35,553 nt of DNA, taken from positions 2,608,303 through 2,643,855 of the forward strand of contig FN649752.1 of the NCBI GenBank assembly GCA_000310025.1, read 5' to 3'. The DNA is from Ectocarpus siliculosus (Eukaryota; Sar; Phaeophyceae; Ectocarpales; Ectocarpaceae). The translations under genes were made by a program, and so were the position numbers. This document shows, one piece after another, positions 1 through 18,800 of the stretch (positions are counted from its first letter, which is position 1; the number at the start of each line of letters is the position of its first letter). The notes beneath the pieces are model-generated. The model did no database searches. It was not told where the DNA came from and saw only the letters and a program-made list of their open reading frames with translations.

Positions 1-500
1 GAAAATTTTTTTGGGGGGGGAGAGGGGGGCAGGGAGGACCCCGCCCTTGAAAAAAAAATGGCCACCATTAGGAGACCCTTTGGCCCCCGCTCCCTTTCGG
101 TAGTTGCAGGGAAGGGGGGGGATATTAAGATCCCGGGGGACTTCCCTCCCCCTATCGGAAAAGGGGTTTTTCCGGGGTCCGGGGGTCCGCGCCCGCGGGT
201 TTTTGTCGGTGTTTATTTTAGACTTTTTTTTTTTTGGTCCCGGGAAAAGGTACCGGTTTTTTTTTTTTTTTCGGTTTTAAGCACTGTATCCTTCGGCACC
301 CATTCATGGAAATTACAGCAGTGGGCCCCGTCCTCCTCTCATGGGGGGGGGGGGGGGGGGTAGGTTTTTTTTTTTGGTTCCTTTTTTGGGGGCGGGTTTT
401 TTTTCGCCCCCCCACCCCCTCCCCCCCCCGCGAGGGAGGGGAATTTTCCCTTATTTTAGGGGGGGGGGGGGGGGGGCATAGAAGGTCCGTGGCAGATGTG
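1..500. other. Homopolymer-rich low-complexity sequence end
   Basis: This stretch is dominated by runs of G, T, C and A, including G runs at 343-360 and 459-476 and several T runs of ten or more. Open frames here only read through homopolymers and give Gly-, Phe- or Lys-rich strings, so I call no gene. The density of runs of every base is unlike the rest of the window and suggests a poorly resolved contig end rather than functional sequence. That interpretation is inference; the runs themselves are seen directly. Confidence 0.6.
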
Positions 501-3500
501 CTCTTGGTGTGTTTTTGTTCAACTGTGCCTTTACCCGCAGCAGTCTTGTGCTTTCAGTACGAGCGAGGTGTTGAATGTGAAGTCGAGGGAGAGGGAGGGA
601 GGGAGGGAAAAACACAGAATCACCGGTTATGTTTTTCGACGCTTTGGGGTGAATTCAGACCGCGTTCGGTTTCATACAGGAAGGGGGGAAGGAACATCCA
701 GCGAACTATTGACGGGGGGCGTCGATATATTCTAGCTCGCAAGACAAGTTCAAGCCAGTGTAATCTTGATCCCGTGAGAGGGAGATACGGGGGGTAGCGA
801 GAGAGAGAGAAAGAGAGACCTACACACAGAGACAGAGAGCGTTCGCGCGGCAAGTCGGTTGAGCGACCGAAGGCCTCTGCGGACGGACTAATTAGTTGTG
901 AGAAGAGGCTTTTGTATTTTTGTCGTTTTTATTTGGGGGGGGGGGGGAGGGGGCTGTTTTTCATATGCATGCGTAGGGGGGTGGGTGGAAGCTCGTGAGA
1001 AGCAAGAGGGATGTCTGAAAATTCCAACACGGACTCGACCGGTGTTTGACCTCCTTGTCTTTGCTTTTTTCCCTCCGGTTTGTTTTGCTGAAGACCCCCA
1101 AACACGACAGCTAGCTGGTTGCTCGGCCGATGTGCTGGATCATAGCGGTGCGGAGGGGGCGCGCGCCATTGGACCGGTCTCGTTTTGGTTGGGTGCGGGG
1201 AGGGTAGGCTCGTCGTGAAATTTCGCACCAGTGAAAAAAGTCGGGGTTGTGATTGTTGTCGTTGTTTGTCGTTTGCTGCTGCCTGCTGTTGTGGGGGTCG
1301 TTGTCCTTGTTGACTTGATCCTCGCACACGATAAAAGGGCAGCTCAGACCTAAATCCAGCACGCCGTATGCTGTGCCGTGAAGGCAAAGAAGCCAGTCTC
1401 TGTGGCCACACGGTAAATTAAGAGTTAACATATATATGTAGCAGATGGACAAGTTGGTGTGGACCTTCCTGTATTTTAGGGTCTGCTGTATCGTTGGTAC
1501 CTTATTGGTTTGTGTGCTTTATTGTACTCAGTCTTTTTTTTTTTTTCAGGGAGGGATGGGTCGTTTTTCCTTTGTTGGTGTTGGGGAGGGGGGGGGGGGG
1601 TCCGTGGTCGCACAGATCTTTCTATCGTTTCTCTCTGTTCGTTACTTAGGCAGGCTCCAAAGGCGCGGCATGGCAGGGCAGGGCGGAGAGCCTGCATGTC
1701 TCGCATTTTCATGCCCACCAAACATTGCCGTGGCAAGGATTTTCTTGTACATGTGTGTATTTCGCAGAACCAACCGCCGGGTGCTGCCAAGCTCGGTGGC
1801 TGCGCTGGTAGTACTTAATTTGTGCGTGTCGTCGCGCTGGTGCGGCCAGCGACGGCCACCCTGTGTGTTGTAATTTTGTTGTCGTTTCTGAATCAGCTTT
1901 TGTCCCGCCTGGCTTTGGTCTTCCAAGTATTTTCATTTTCTTAAACCAGAGAAGTATTCAGTTTTTTCCCTAAAAACCGTACCATACCGACTACCAAGCA
2001 TCTAACTTCCCACTGAATCTCGTGTTCTTCTTGTTGGTTTCCAATAAAGTTGTTTTGTTGTTTTTGGGCCCAGAATAAGGCCCTGTAATAGCATATCAGG
2101 GTTGTTGTGCATTCATACATGCCATGCACACTTTTTCACCCAATTGATGGTGCCAGAAACACTGGCTGGCACCAGTCAGTTCCGCCGCCCTGTCGGCCAA
2201 GAACATGACATCCCACCCCACTGAGTTGCAAGGCAGACTGGGTGCCCACTCGGTGTGTTGGCCGGCGTACATGCGGCACTGTCGTTCTTGGGAGCAGTCA
2301 AGAACAGGCGCCAACGACAAACAAACAAGCGTGCACAGTTATCACACGAAATTACCATCTTGCATTCGTTTTTCTTCACGCTGCACGTGCACACACACAC
2401 CCAATCGCATAATTGGCTACGATACATACCTCACCGAGTTTTGTTCACTCCCCTCTGTCGGGCAACGATACGAATACCGTGTCCGTCTGCTGTTTCCTCT
2501 CCGAACATATCAATGCGCCGTTGATGACGAGTCAAACCATTACACAAACACTGACTTGCTTGTTCAATTCTGTACCAAAACGACAGTCACTCCCCGAGCA
2601 TTCTGGGGCTTGCAAGACTCATAATTCATTCGTTGATCCAAAACAAGGAACACATTTATGCGCCATAAATAAAGTCCCGTGTCATGGAGTTCCAATCACC
2701 CCACTGCTGTTACGCCCTACGGTCGGTTTATGACCGCCAACGAGGGGGCCGGCCTGTGAACGGCGTGTGAGGTTTCATGGGCGCTGATTTGAAAAGAAGA
2801 ATAACAACCAAGCAAGTTGTCTCATCCTATCGGACCCGCCAATGCAAAGGTGAAGATCACGGATGGTAGAGGCAATATCGCTTGTCCGTGCGAACAAGAC
2901 GGCGACAAACGGAACAACAGCCACAATGAAAACAAAGAGGGTGTCGACGACACTCGCAACGAAGATGGCATAGGCAACAAAAAACCACCGACACAAATCA
3001 AACTACAAACGTAGCAACACAACAGCTACATATAGTACAGGACATGAGTAGATGGGGTCGGCAAACGTCCTTGATGCGAAGTCCACTATAATTTGTCGGT
3101 CACAGAGGGCACTTCAGCCAACAATGAACCCAAACCGCGACATCAGGAGTATTCGTTTATGATCTGTTAGGATGATGTATGAAGGTTGGTCGGTTGTGAT
3201 TGGACCCATAATTCACGAGTGAGTGCGACAATCCAGTAATAAAGATGGTTATGTGTCTAACTTAGTCGACGAGCGGTTGGAGTGGCGGAGGCACTGATGC
3301 ACGTGTTTCTGCCGTTTAGCATCATCTTGCAGGGCCACAGGAATGAAATCCTTTCGTGGCGTATGTTAATAAAACGAAATCTCTTGCCTGCATTCTTCAA
3401 CCGGCCACATCCCCCAACAACGCCACGCCCAATGATTGCCAGTATTTCACCTGCCGTAGAAATCACCCTCTGAATATCGTTGCTAAGGGAGAAACAGAAA

Positions 3501-4945
3501 AGCTTAAACCACGGGAGAAAATGACAACCCTCGAAGGCATTGCGTGGTCGAATACCCGACGCCCGTGTTTTCTGTGAGAATCCTTGTCCGGCCGGGTCTC
3601 GAGCAGGAACACCCACAAATTGCTCCACGCAAAGCAGGGCATTCAGCACGAAACACCAACAATGACGAAAAGTCGCGAACCGCCGAATAGTGCGGTGAGC
3701 TGAGTCTAGACAACACAGGTTCTGACTTGATTCACTCGTCCTTATTTCATTCGAGTGCTCGTTTCACTTGTGTGCTTCCACTGCAACAATAGTATCGGTT
3801 GATTGCGTCAACGACCTCTCTCTGTATAGAGGGATTCACTCTCCGAGACCGTGAAATGAAATATAAACTAACTACATTTTGTAGCTTTATTCCCCGTCAC
3901 TGGGTATGCATTGTGCAACCATTCTCAGCTCAAGGCAAGCCCTGCAACCGATCAACAGCCCCAACTTTCAATTGCAGAGGAGTGTCAAGTGAAAAAATAT
4001 GACGGTACCCCTCCGGCTGGTCATCGTCGTCATCTTCGTCGTCATGCCTCTCAATTCTAATCCAACTGATTTCGGCCCCAAGCCCGACGACTTGCGTGTG
4101 CGCCCTGGGGTGTATCGTGGTGGTCGTGGTTTGGAGAGGCCCCAGCCACGTGGGCAACGCACAAGCGCGACTGCTTTGGGGCTGAACGATCGCAAGCCCA
4201 CCATCATCGCCAACCGACATCGCCAACAGGCACCAGTTACGCCGCGTTTCGTTTGAAACGTTTTCTCGTTGCTCTAGGGGTGTGGCGAGGAGACGCCCCT
4301 GTTTCATTACAACAGTGATTGCTTGGCTTGATCCATCACGAACTTGATTGATTGCAGCCTAGATCGCAAGCTTTTGCGTGCCACAGGGAGCGCGCAAGAC
4401 GAAGAAATCGAAAGAGCGGATCTACAACATCTGCAACCGATTATCCAGCCGACAACAGGTGAAACTCGAGCCGTGATGTTCCATATACTATGCGCGAGGG
4501 GGAGGGAGAGACAGAGAGGGCCCTGCAGAGAGCCAATTAGCGGATAGGTTGCAAGAATCGTAACATTATTCATACAACATTGGATCAACACTAGACCGCC
4601 GAGGGCTACAGTACATAGTGTTCAGCGCTGTGCAAGCTTGTTGATCAGAACGACTTTCCGTTCAATGGGGGTAGCCTGTGCAGTCCAGACGACAAGGTCC
4701 AGAGTTTGTGCGACCAACACAGCGCTTGCGTAAAAGGGCAAAAGCAGGCATCATCATAGGTGTACCCCCCCAGGATGCCTTCTCCAGTGCGCGGGGCAAT
4801 ACCGGGAACGTGGCCGACTGTACCGCTCTTGCAGGCGATAGCGTGGTATGACCAAGAGGGATCTCTTCGATACATTTGTTACAATTTTCCAACAACTCTT
4901 CCTCTTCTTCTGTCGCCCCGCGCGGGCTTTCAGCTATTTATGTCG
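501..4945. other. No supported gene; non-coding DNA
   Basis: No open frame here shows a recognisable domain, and none chains with a neighbour through convincing splice sites. From about 900 to 2,060 the plus strand is rich in TTG/TGT and ends near an AATAAA at 2,043-2,048, which resembles a long 3' UTR of a plus-strand gene lying left of the window; this is only an impression. A short stretch at 4,344-4,547 (+) after a possible acceptor could be an exon remnant, without recognisable homology. CTACAGTA occurs at 4,606-4,613. Confidence 0.4.
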
Positions 4946-5506
4946 CCCCCCCCCGCCCCCCGCCCCCTCGGTGTTTGCCATCGGGGTTGGGTTTTCGTCG
5001 CTTGGCAACGACGTTGTAAAAGAAGCCATTTCACTTCGTGAACTCGGCAACCAAGGTTACCGTTTTTTTTTTTCTTGCCTCTGTTTTTTTTTGCGGTAAC
5101 CATGAATGGTGGTCGAGTAGATCATGTTGTGCGGGGTGGAGAAACCTCACTCCGCGCAAGGGGGATGATCGCACCACGTTGTGTTAAAATGGTCATGCAT
5201 CCTCGAGGCAGTTACACAGTGCTTACAACTGTCTCTGGAAGTGAAAGCACCAGAAAATAAACTAAGTCATACGCAGCTGTCATCCGTACGCAAGGAAGTA
5301 AGCACAAGATGCCGAACACCCTTAGCAGGATGCAGCTCACCCTTCATGCGACTCGCCGAATACCTCACGGCGCTTCGCGCTTGGTGATGTGAGAGCCTGG
5401 TCCGGTGAGAACCCGGCGTGCTCCGTCCCGGCTTTGTAGGGATGCGAGGTCAATGGTCTAATGACTACGGCATGCACGACTATGAGTACCCCCCCCCCCC
5501 CCCCCC
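4946..5506 (-). repeat. Dispersed repeat, copy 1 (SINE-like candidate)
   Basis: The core at about 4,969-5,488 is nearly identical to 10,189-10,707 and is present reversed at 32,952-33,473. Both ends carry C-rich tracts on the plus strand: 4,946-4,968, and a pure C run at 5,489-5,506. Read on the minus strand, the element starts after a G run with a segment that loosely resembles RNA polymerase III boxes (a GGTTCTCACC block about 58 bases after an AGTCRTTAG-like block) and ends in a G-rich tail. The centre holds a T-rich stretch between GGTTAC and GTAACC. No protein is credible in it. A tRNA-derived SINE is an inference; a non-autonomous DNA element is the alternative. Confidence 0.75.
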
Positions 5507-5933
5507 GGGCGGGAAGCACCCACTCGGAGTTTGGAGTGGTCGCACTCAAGGGTTCCCTTTCTTTCCGGGGCCCCCCGTGTCCCTGTAAACACAACAAGTG
5601 GCTGTGTTTTCCTGAAAGAACCCCATTTTATGGTCCTTGACGGGCCCAAAAGGGATATAAAAAAAAAACCTGCCCCATTTTTTTCTTTAGACCTACAACA
5701 GCATCATAACACATTTCATTGTCACTGATATTGGTGAGGGAATGGGTGATGACACCGGCTATCCTTGTGCTGCAGGGGCATGGCGCGATGGCTGGCGCTA
5801 CTGAATAATCAGTCCAAACCAAGACCGACGATCATTGAACGATATTTTGGGGGAAAGCCCTCGTGTCGGGCATACCCAATAGCCAACAAACCCCTCCCTG
5901 CCTATGCGGCCTCCCACAGGAAATTGACCAATC
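5507..5933. other. Upstream region of the SAP-domain gene
   Basis: Gap between repeat copy 1 and the first SAP exon. It presumably holds the promoter and 5' UTR of the plus-strand gene. I see no clear TATA box or other defined element, only short A and T runs near 5,660-5,690. Confidence 0.3.
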
Positions 5934-12837
<6,904 letters not shown>

Positions 12838-13080
12838 TTGGCGCCGTAGTTGGAAACCGGTGTGCCGCACAGAGAGTGTTTGGTTCCTGTGCCCTGCAAA
12901 TATAATGGTGGTGCGGAAAAAACCGTGTGCGTGTGACAACAAAGCCACATGACGAACGCGCGGGGTGTGTATACTGTTGCCTCTCTTCTGGGATTTTTTT
13001 TGTTTGGTTCCTCTTTGATTTTCGTGGCCATTTCTCTTTGATCGTGTTTGTTTCCCGTTTTCAATTATTGTAGAAAATCG
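12838..13080 (+). other. Probable 3' UTR of the plus-strand gene
   Basis: After the TAG the plus strand becomes T- and TG-rich (TTTGTTTGGTTCC, then GATCGTGTTTGTTTCCCG). This composition, unlike the coding exon before it, fits a 3' UTR. No canonical AATAAA is visible, so the end is a guess. Confidence 0.4.
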
Positions 13081-13683
13081 CTGCCGTGGTGTGCAGATTG
13101 TTGAGAAATATCTTACAGCGGTAGATACACTACTTATTATTCGTCGCCCTGTGCGTCAGTAGCAGCAGCAAACGCATGGCACACAGGTTTGCGCACGGTT
13201 GCGTCGCATTAAGTACGCTTCGTCGCGTCGCAGGACGTACCTCATGCAGCCGCCAATGTCGCTGTAGGCTAATATCCCTGACTTGTCCGTCAAGCAAGGC
13301 AAAAACAATATCGAGCCATATTTACGCGGATATGAGAGCTGAACGGAGGAAGTACAGATCCACGTTCGGGGCGTAACTTGTTGAATAATTGTTGGTACTG
13401 GTTGTGTCTGCGCCCCTCTGAGAGCTGGACGAAAAAAGGCATACATTGCGTACCCGTCAAGGACAAGATTGTAGGGCTACTGTATGCAGGCGGTTCTCGT
13501 GGACCATTTCGCTGTGTATCGCAGAAGATGGCGTCTGGACAAGCTCATCAGCCTAGGAGAACATATGTTTTAGACTCGTCGACAACGCTCGATCAATCCC
13601 CGCGAAAATCCATTCGCGTTGGAAGACAAGACAAAAAAAATAGTTCTCACGTCAGGGTATTCCAAGCATCATATGTACTCCCC

Positions 13684-13780
13684 AAACCCAAAAACAATTA
13701 ATTAAATCAAACAACCCCATATATAAAATTAAACCCAAAAACAATTAATTAAAAAATCAAACACCCCCATATACAATTTT
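13684..13780. repeat. A/T-rich tandem direct repeat, two units of about 48 bases
   Basis: Unit 1 (13,684-13,730) and unit 2 (13,731-13,780) both read AAACCCAAAAACAATTAATT, then a (A)nTCAAACA block and CCCCATATA; unit 2 has three extra A. The near identity indicates a recent duplication. Confidence 0.9.
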
Positions 13781-14831
13781 TTATACATACATCCGATCCA
13801 GGGTCGAAAACGTACTACTGCTGTAAGTTATCAAGTCACACACAGAGGTTGAGGCAAGGGGGAGAAAGAGCGCCGGAACGAACCGCGGCAACCGACGACG
13901 TAGAGGAGGTAGGTGGCAGCACCGCCAGCAAAGGGCAGAGAGGAGGAAGAGCACGCAGTTGCCTTCTGGTGACGCGCCGCAAGAAAGAGTATTCTCTGCT
14001 TCTACTTGAGAGAGCGTGTGTGACTTCGATGTGCCCTCGCCCCCCAAAAATCACCCTCTCCCCAACGCTTGAAATGCGATACACAGCACTTCGTACAGGG
14101 CTGCCGGGCATTATGTGTACTTCCTGTCGCTGTTCTGGTGCGGGTTCGTGTGCTGGGGTTAAGGGGGCAACACAGACACGCACACGCATGCATGCACGCA
14201 CACTCAACAGCAGTGGGAGCGCTGTGATCAGGGTGTAGCTGTCACGCAGCGCACCACAAAGAACAGCAGTACCTGCGAACAGGGGAACTTCGTTGGGTGA
14301 CTGTCGTCCCACAGCCAATCACATGAAGCCGCCTAAATCGAAAAATATTCGACTGCAGGAAGTTTCCAGGAAACTTTCTTATCTCAAAATCTGTTTCCTT
14401 ATCTCAGCAAATTTGGAGCCCCTGTCCGAAACTGTGAATTGAACTGTTATAAAATTCCTTCGGGTCGTACTCAACTCGAATTTGTTTTTCTCGTCATTAA
14501 CTTTTTTGTTTGGGGAACTAACGGCAATCGCTTCCGCTTGAGGAGGTAGAGCCACCCAAAAAGTTAGTCAAGCAAAACCTCGTGCCCTTAAGAGCATGTG
14601 AAAATGGCTTGATTTGTTTCCCCATGATGGGTTCCGAGCTAGCGTTGGCACATTTTCTTGATTTTTTTCAGAGAGCGGCAAGAAATGGATCTATAGCTCT
14701 TAAATTTTGCACGAACTTGCGTTAGGTCACGGGGATCCCGAAAAATATCTATTTCTTCATTTTGTGATGATGGCGAGTTATGCACGCTATATGTATGTGG
14801 GTAAATTGAGGTAAAATCGCATCCGCAGGCC

Positions 14832-14879
14832 CCCCTAGAAAAATTCAAACCTCTCCAAATCATATGAATTTTTCAGGGG
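14832..14879. repeat. Hairpin: CCCCTAGAAAAATTCA and its complement
   Basis: Bases 14,832-14,847 pair with 14,865-14,879 (TGAATTTTTCAGGGG), leaving one bulged base and a 17-base loop. It could be the closing inverted repeat of a small foldback element. A separate perfect palindrome AAGTTTCC-A-GGAAACTT lies at 14,360-14,376. Confidence 0.7.
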
Positions 14880-15772
14880 TAATGGGTGCAACACTCTGCT
14901 GAACACATTTCCGAAGTCAGGAATGAAAAAACATCTTGTGCGCTACTTACTACGCCCTTCAAAGTTGATGCTTGCGACGAGCCACAGCTTTCGTTTAATT
15001 TAATCCTCTCGTGGCCTGCACATAGCCGCCGTCCGCCACGATCCTGAATTCTTGTATGCACTACAGGTGGACCTCTCGCACCAGAAGGGTCTGGACCTTC
15101 GACTGGTATTTCTTGCGAAATAGGTAGCTAACTAAACTTGAACCCGCACAACAGAAATCCCTCGCTTCTCCAACCGCTACCCCTGTCAAAGATGGGCTAC
15201 TTTCTGGAACGTTGCGTCTACATGAAATAACGGTGTCGTCCGGAGGATGGCAATTCACTCCACAGTTCCCACTGGTGGGTTTCTCAGACAGAGATATTGC
15301 GAATTGACTCCCGTGTCATGGCCACACTGGAGGCTGCACACAGAGACCAGGCACCAGAATCCGAAGACTAGATGTGCGCCTACATTTATTTCCGACCGGC
15401 GCGCAACCAGTTACACGGAGTGCTTCGCGCATTGCAGGACCACGGTCTTCTCCGTCCAACAAAATCGCCTAGACAGGCAGCAACCAAGACACCTTGCTTT
15501 CAAGCTGAATTGCAGGACCCACGCAATGCGGGAGAAGCTCATAAGCACCGCACCACCAACTCAGAACGCAACCTAAATCATGCAAACGATTCTAAAACAT
15601 CAACACGCACCAACAGGGGGTGTCACTCAAGCGTGGCATGTACATGAGGTTCTAGACGCTTGTGCTGCGCCTCAATTCCATCCCTTTTGAGATCGTCTGT
15701 CACGCTTGTTGTCTAGAATTCCACAAGAAGAAGCTGTCGAGAAAAGGGGTACAGATCTCCTCTGCCCCTGCT

Positions 15773-15802
15773 TCAAAGCTGGCCGCAGTCAACGATCTTG
15801 AT
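15773..15802 (-). CDS. PDZ-cyclophilin exon 9: last ten codons
   Basis: After a CTCTGTAG acceptor the exon reads IKIVDCGQL and a TGA stop. It matches the usual cyclophilin C-terminus (xxIxDCGxL). At 30 bases it is too short for ordinary ORF finders. Confidence 0.93.
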   Translation of the reverse strand: MKIVDCGQL

Positions 15803-18800
15803 CTACAGAGACGAAACCGCCGACACCGAGAGGAGAATGAGCGGAAGCGGAGGACGAAAGGGCAAGGGTGAGGAGAGAGGCGCGCGGAGGGGCCTTCAGG
15901 ATCGTGTAGAGGCAAGTTAAACGGGGTTGTTCGTTCCAAAAAAACGGTAAAAGCGGGCGGGGCCCCGAGACGAGAAACGGCCGCTTCCCAACTGCATACT
16001 GAAAACTTTCAATTGTTTTGCCGTCGAACCCGCTTCGCCAAGTGTTCCCTAATCCGGAAACAATCCAAACTTTATCGAGGACAACGCACCGTTTCAAACG
16101 GCCCTGAGCAAAAACAAACATCCGAAGGCATCCCCCCCCCCCATAGTATCAACGACCACGGCTGTTACCGCCAACACAACGCCAACGCCGACAAATTGCA
16201 TCGCCGCTACCCCAACCGACGTCGCCGCTAACGGCAACAGGCGACAGAACAAACCGACAGACAGAAGGCCACGCCGAACGCTACACATGTAGCAGCTTAC
16301 CTTCTTGCTGGGCTTGCCGCCAGAGCTGCCGAGCAGCTCAATGTCCTTCACCGTCCTGGCGCCGTCGACCACCTCGCCGAACACAACGTGCTTGTCGTCC
16401 AGCCAAGGGGTCTATCCACGGGACACCACACAGATAGCGTACACGGGTAATCAAGAGGGTTATTGCTCTAGGTTTTATGTCGGTCCCTCTTTCAGTTTTA
16501 AGGGCGGCGCATCGTAGCTGGAGACGGAGGGAGGGCTGTTCCTGTCCGGCGTTGACCCCACCTCCGACCCAACTTTTCGAGTAACCTTCCTTCTCGAGTG
16601 TGACGACTGTCCCGCTATTCGCTTTTTCTTCGTACAGGTGTCGAAATGGCGGTGCAAAAGTTGAAACCGTAATTAAGCATACCGCACAACATTTTTACTT
16701 TACAGGCAGATCTCGATTCCCCGGTAGACATGCGCCACAAAAGGCCGACGCCGTTGCCTTCATAAAACGACCGCCGCTGGCACTGCTGTTTCACGCGACA
16801 CTCGTAGATGTGGGTTGGTCAAATAAGCGCACAGCTCCCCCTTACCTTTGCGACGCAGATGAAGAACTGGCTGCCGTTGGTCCCCGGCCCGGCGTTGGCC
16901 ATGCTCAGCACGCCGGGGCCGGTGTGCTTGAGGTTGAAGTTCTCGTCTTCGAACTTGGCCCCGTAGATAGAAGACCCGCCTGTGCCGTCAGCGTTGTCGA
17001 AGTCACCACCCTGACACCAAAAACGGGGAGGGGGGGCACGGTGTATTGGTCACACGTTCCGCCTTTCTTTCTTTGCCCCTTTTCTTTCTCCCTCCAACCA
17101 CATCCTTAGCATACAACATCATCGGCAGCAGCCAGGTTAACAAAATGACGCCTCCCTAAACAGCGCACCCTTGTGCCGGTTGCGTTTGCTTGACGACCCC
17201 ACAACGGGCGGGCGGGCCACGGCAACGAGTACACACGGCAGGTGCGATCTACAGCAGTACGATCGTCGCAGAATCATTCCCCTAATCCTCATGCCCCTCC
17301 CTGTCCTTACCTCTGCGACCACGAGCGTGGCACATAACGTGTCTCTTTTCTGTTTCAAGAGCGAAACAGGTTTCTATTTTCTTCGAATACACCACTCTGA
17401 AAATATAGGGACCGTCGGGACACTCACTTCTGAATCCAACAGGTCCCTACAATACCAAAGAGAGTGGTACGCCTACAAATCACATAGAGGTTGCCCGTTT
17501 GAGATACAGCAGTACGTCGTGCGCGTATGTACCTGGAGCATGAATCCCGGGATGACCCTGTGGAAGATTGTGCCCTTGAAAGACTTGCCGTCGGGTGCCT
17601 CCCCCGTGCACAACTAAAACAAAGCAGCGCACACGCGGGGGAGGGGGGGGGAGCGAATTAGTTCCCCAACGCAGCAGTTACACACCCGACAAGCAAGGTC
17701 GGGGATGAGTGTGCGGTGTGCTATAGATAGAGAAAGGGCGAGCGATAGAGCGATACACTTTGGGCTGATCGTTTTGGTAAGCGCGGCGCTTTGTTCGAGG
17801 CTTGGTGGTGAAGGGTCGAACCAAGTGCCTTCCGAAGCCACGCCGCACGGTGTTGTGCTCCCATCCACCGTACGGCAGACTCCACGATGCGCGGCCTAAC
17901 TTTACTTGGTTTGGGATGGCATTACATTGACGCACGAGCTTGGGTCACACAGGAAGAGGGGGGTTATTCACCAATTCTCTATACGCGAGATTTTTTCAGC
18001 AGCCCGTCTTGCCTATTTTGTTATGTTTTTCTCACGGCAACAGTAGCTCTCTATTTCAAGAGAGAGCCGTGGGATACGTGCCTGCCTGCCTGCCGCTGTG
18101 GGTCCAGAGACGTAAATTTCCGGCCGTCCCACCCCCATTTCCCCTTTTCGCGGCCTCGATCGACACACAATATTCTCCCCACGGACCCCCCTCGCTCAGC
18201 ATATTACCCCACGTCTCTTTGGCAAGGTTTTCGCTTTTGTTTACCACCTGGACGTACGTAGCCATGCCCCTTTCCACCGCAAACCCAGATCTGGGCGCAT
18301 GACGGGTTCCGACCTGTACCAGAAAAACATCATGAAATGTGAACCGCAGGGCGCCTGCACGTACCTAGAATTTGTATCTACGAAAATGCACATACTCCTT
18401 TTTGATTCCTTGGTCAGCCGGTTAGCGCGCGGTGTCGGTGCAAAACAAGAAACAAACGACACCCACGCGCACCTGCCGGAAGTTTTCGGCGGTCTTGGGC
18501 ACCACGTCCGACCGCAGCTGCATCAAGATACGGCCCTTGTCCTCGCCATTGATCTCGATGTCGAAGTAGACCTTCCGTGAACAGATCACATTCATCGCCA
18601 TGGAACGAAGCCCAGCAACCGAACCCACCAGCCAAAGCCCACACACACGAGGGTTACAAGGAAACAATTAAAAAAACACACATACACGAGATACCAACAG
18701 TACGACGCGGCGTGACACTTGCCTCGGGCGCATCGATGGTGTTGCGACAGCGACGTTGGCAGGTTTATGCATACGTATGCATAGACCAAGACGAATAAGG

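Larger units (their letters stand above)
13081..15772. other. Intergenic DNA between convergent genes
   Basis: No open frame has a recognisable product. It holds an A/T-rich direct repeat (13,684-13,780), a 17-base palindrome (14,360-14,376) and a hairpin (14,832-14,879). The stretch 14,330-14,880 is more A/T-rich than its surroundings and may be the remains of an inserted element. The right end (about 15,650-15,772) should contain the 3' UTR of the minus-strand cyclophilin gene. Confidence 0.45.

Noticed and set aside
3257-3649. 130-codon minus-strand open frame
   Set aside because: No recognisable domain, no splice partners, and length is not exceptional for non-coding DNA of this composition.
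3999-4256. Small open frame starting with a hydrophobic stretch (MTVPLRLVIVVIFVVM)
   Set aside because: Looks like a secreted peptide start, but the rest is Arg-rich without pattern and there is a competing frame on the other strand; not enough to call a gene.
4946-5506. Short peptide [14 protein letters not shown] recurring in the dispersed repeat copies
   Set aside because: It recurs because the DNA repeats; frames outside it differ between copies and run into G/C homopolymers, so it is not evidence of a protein.
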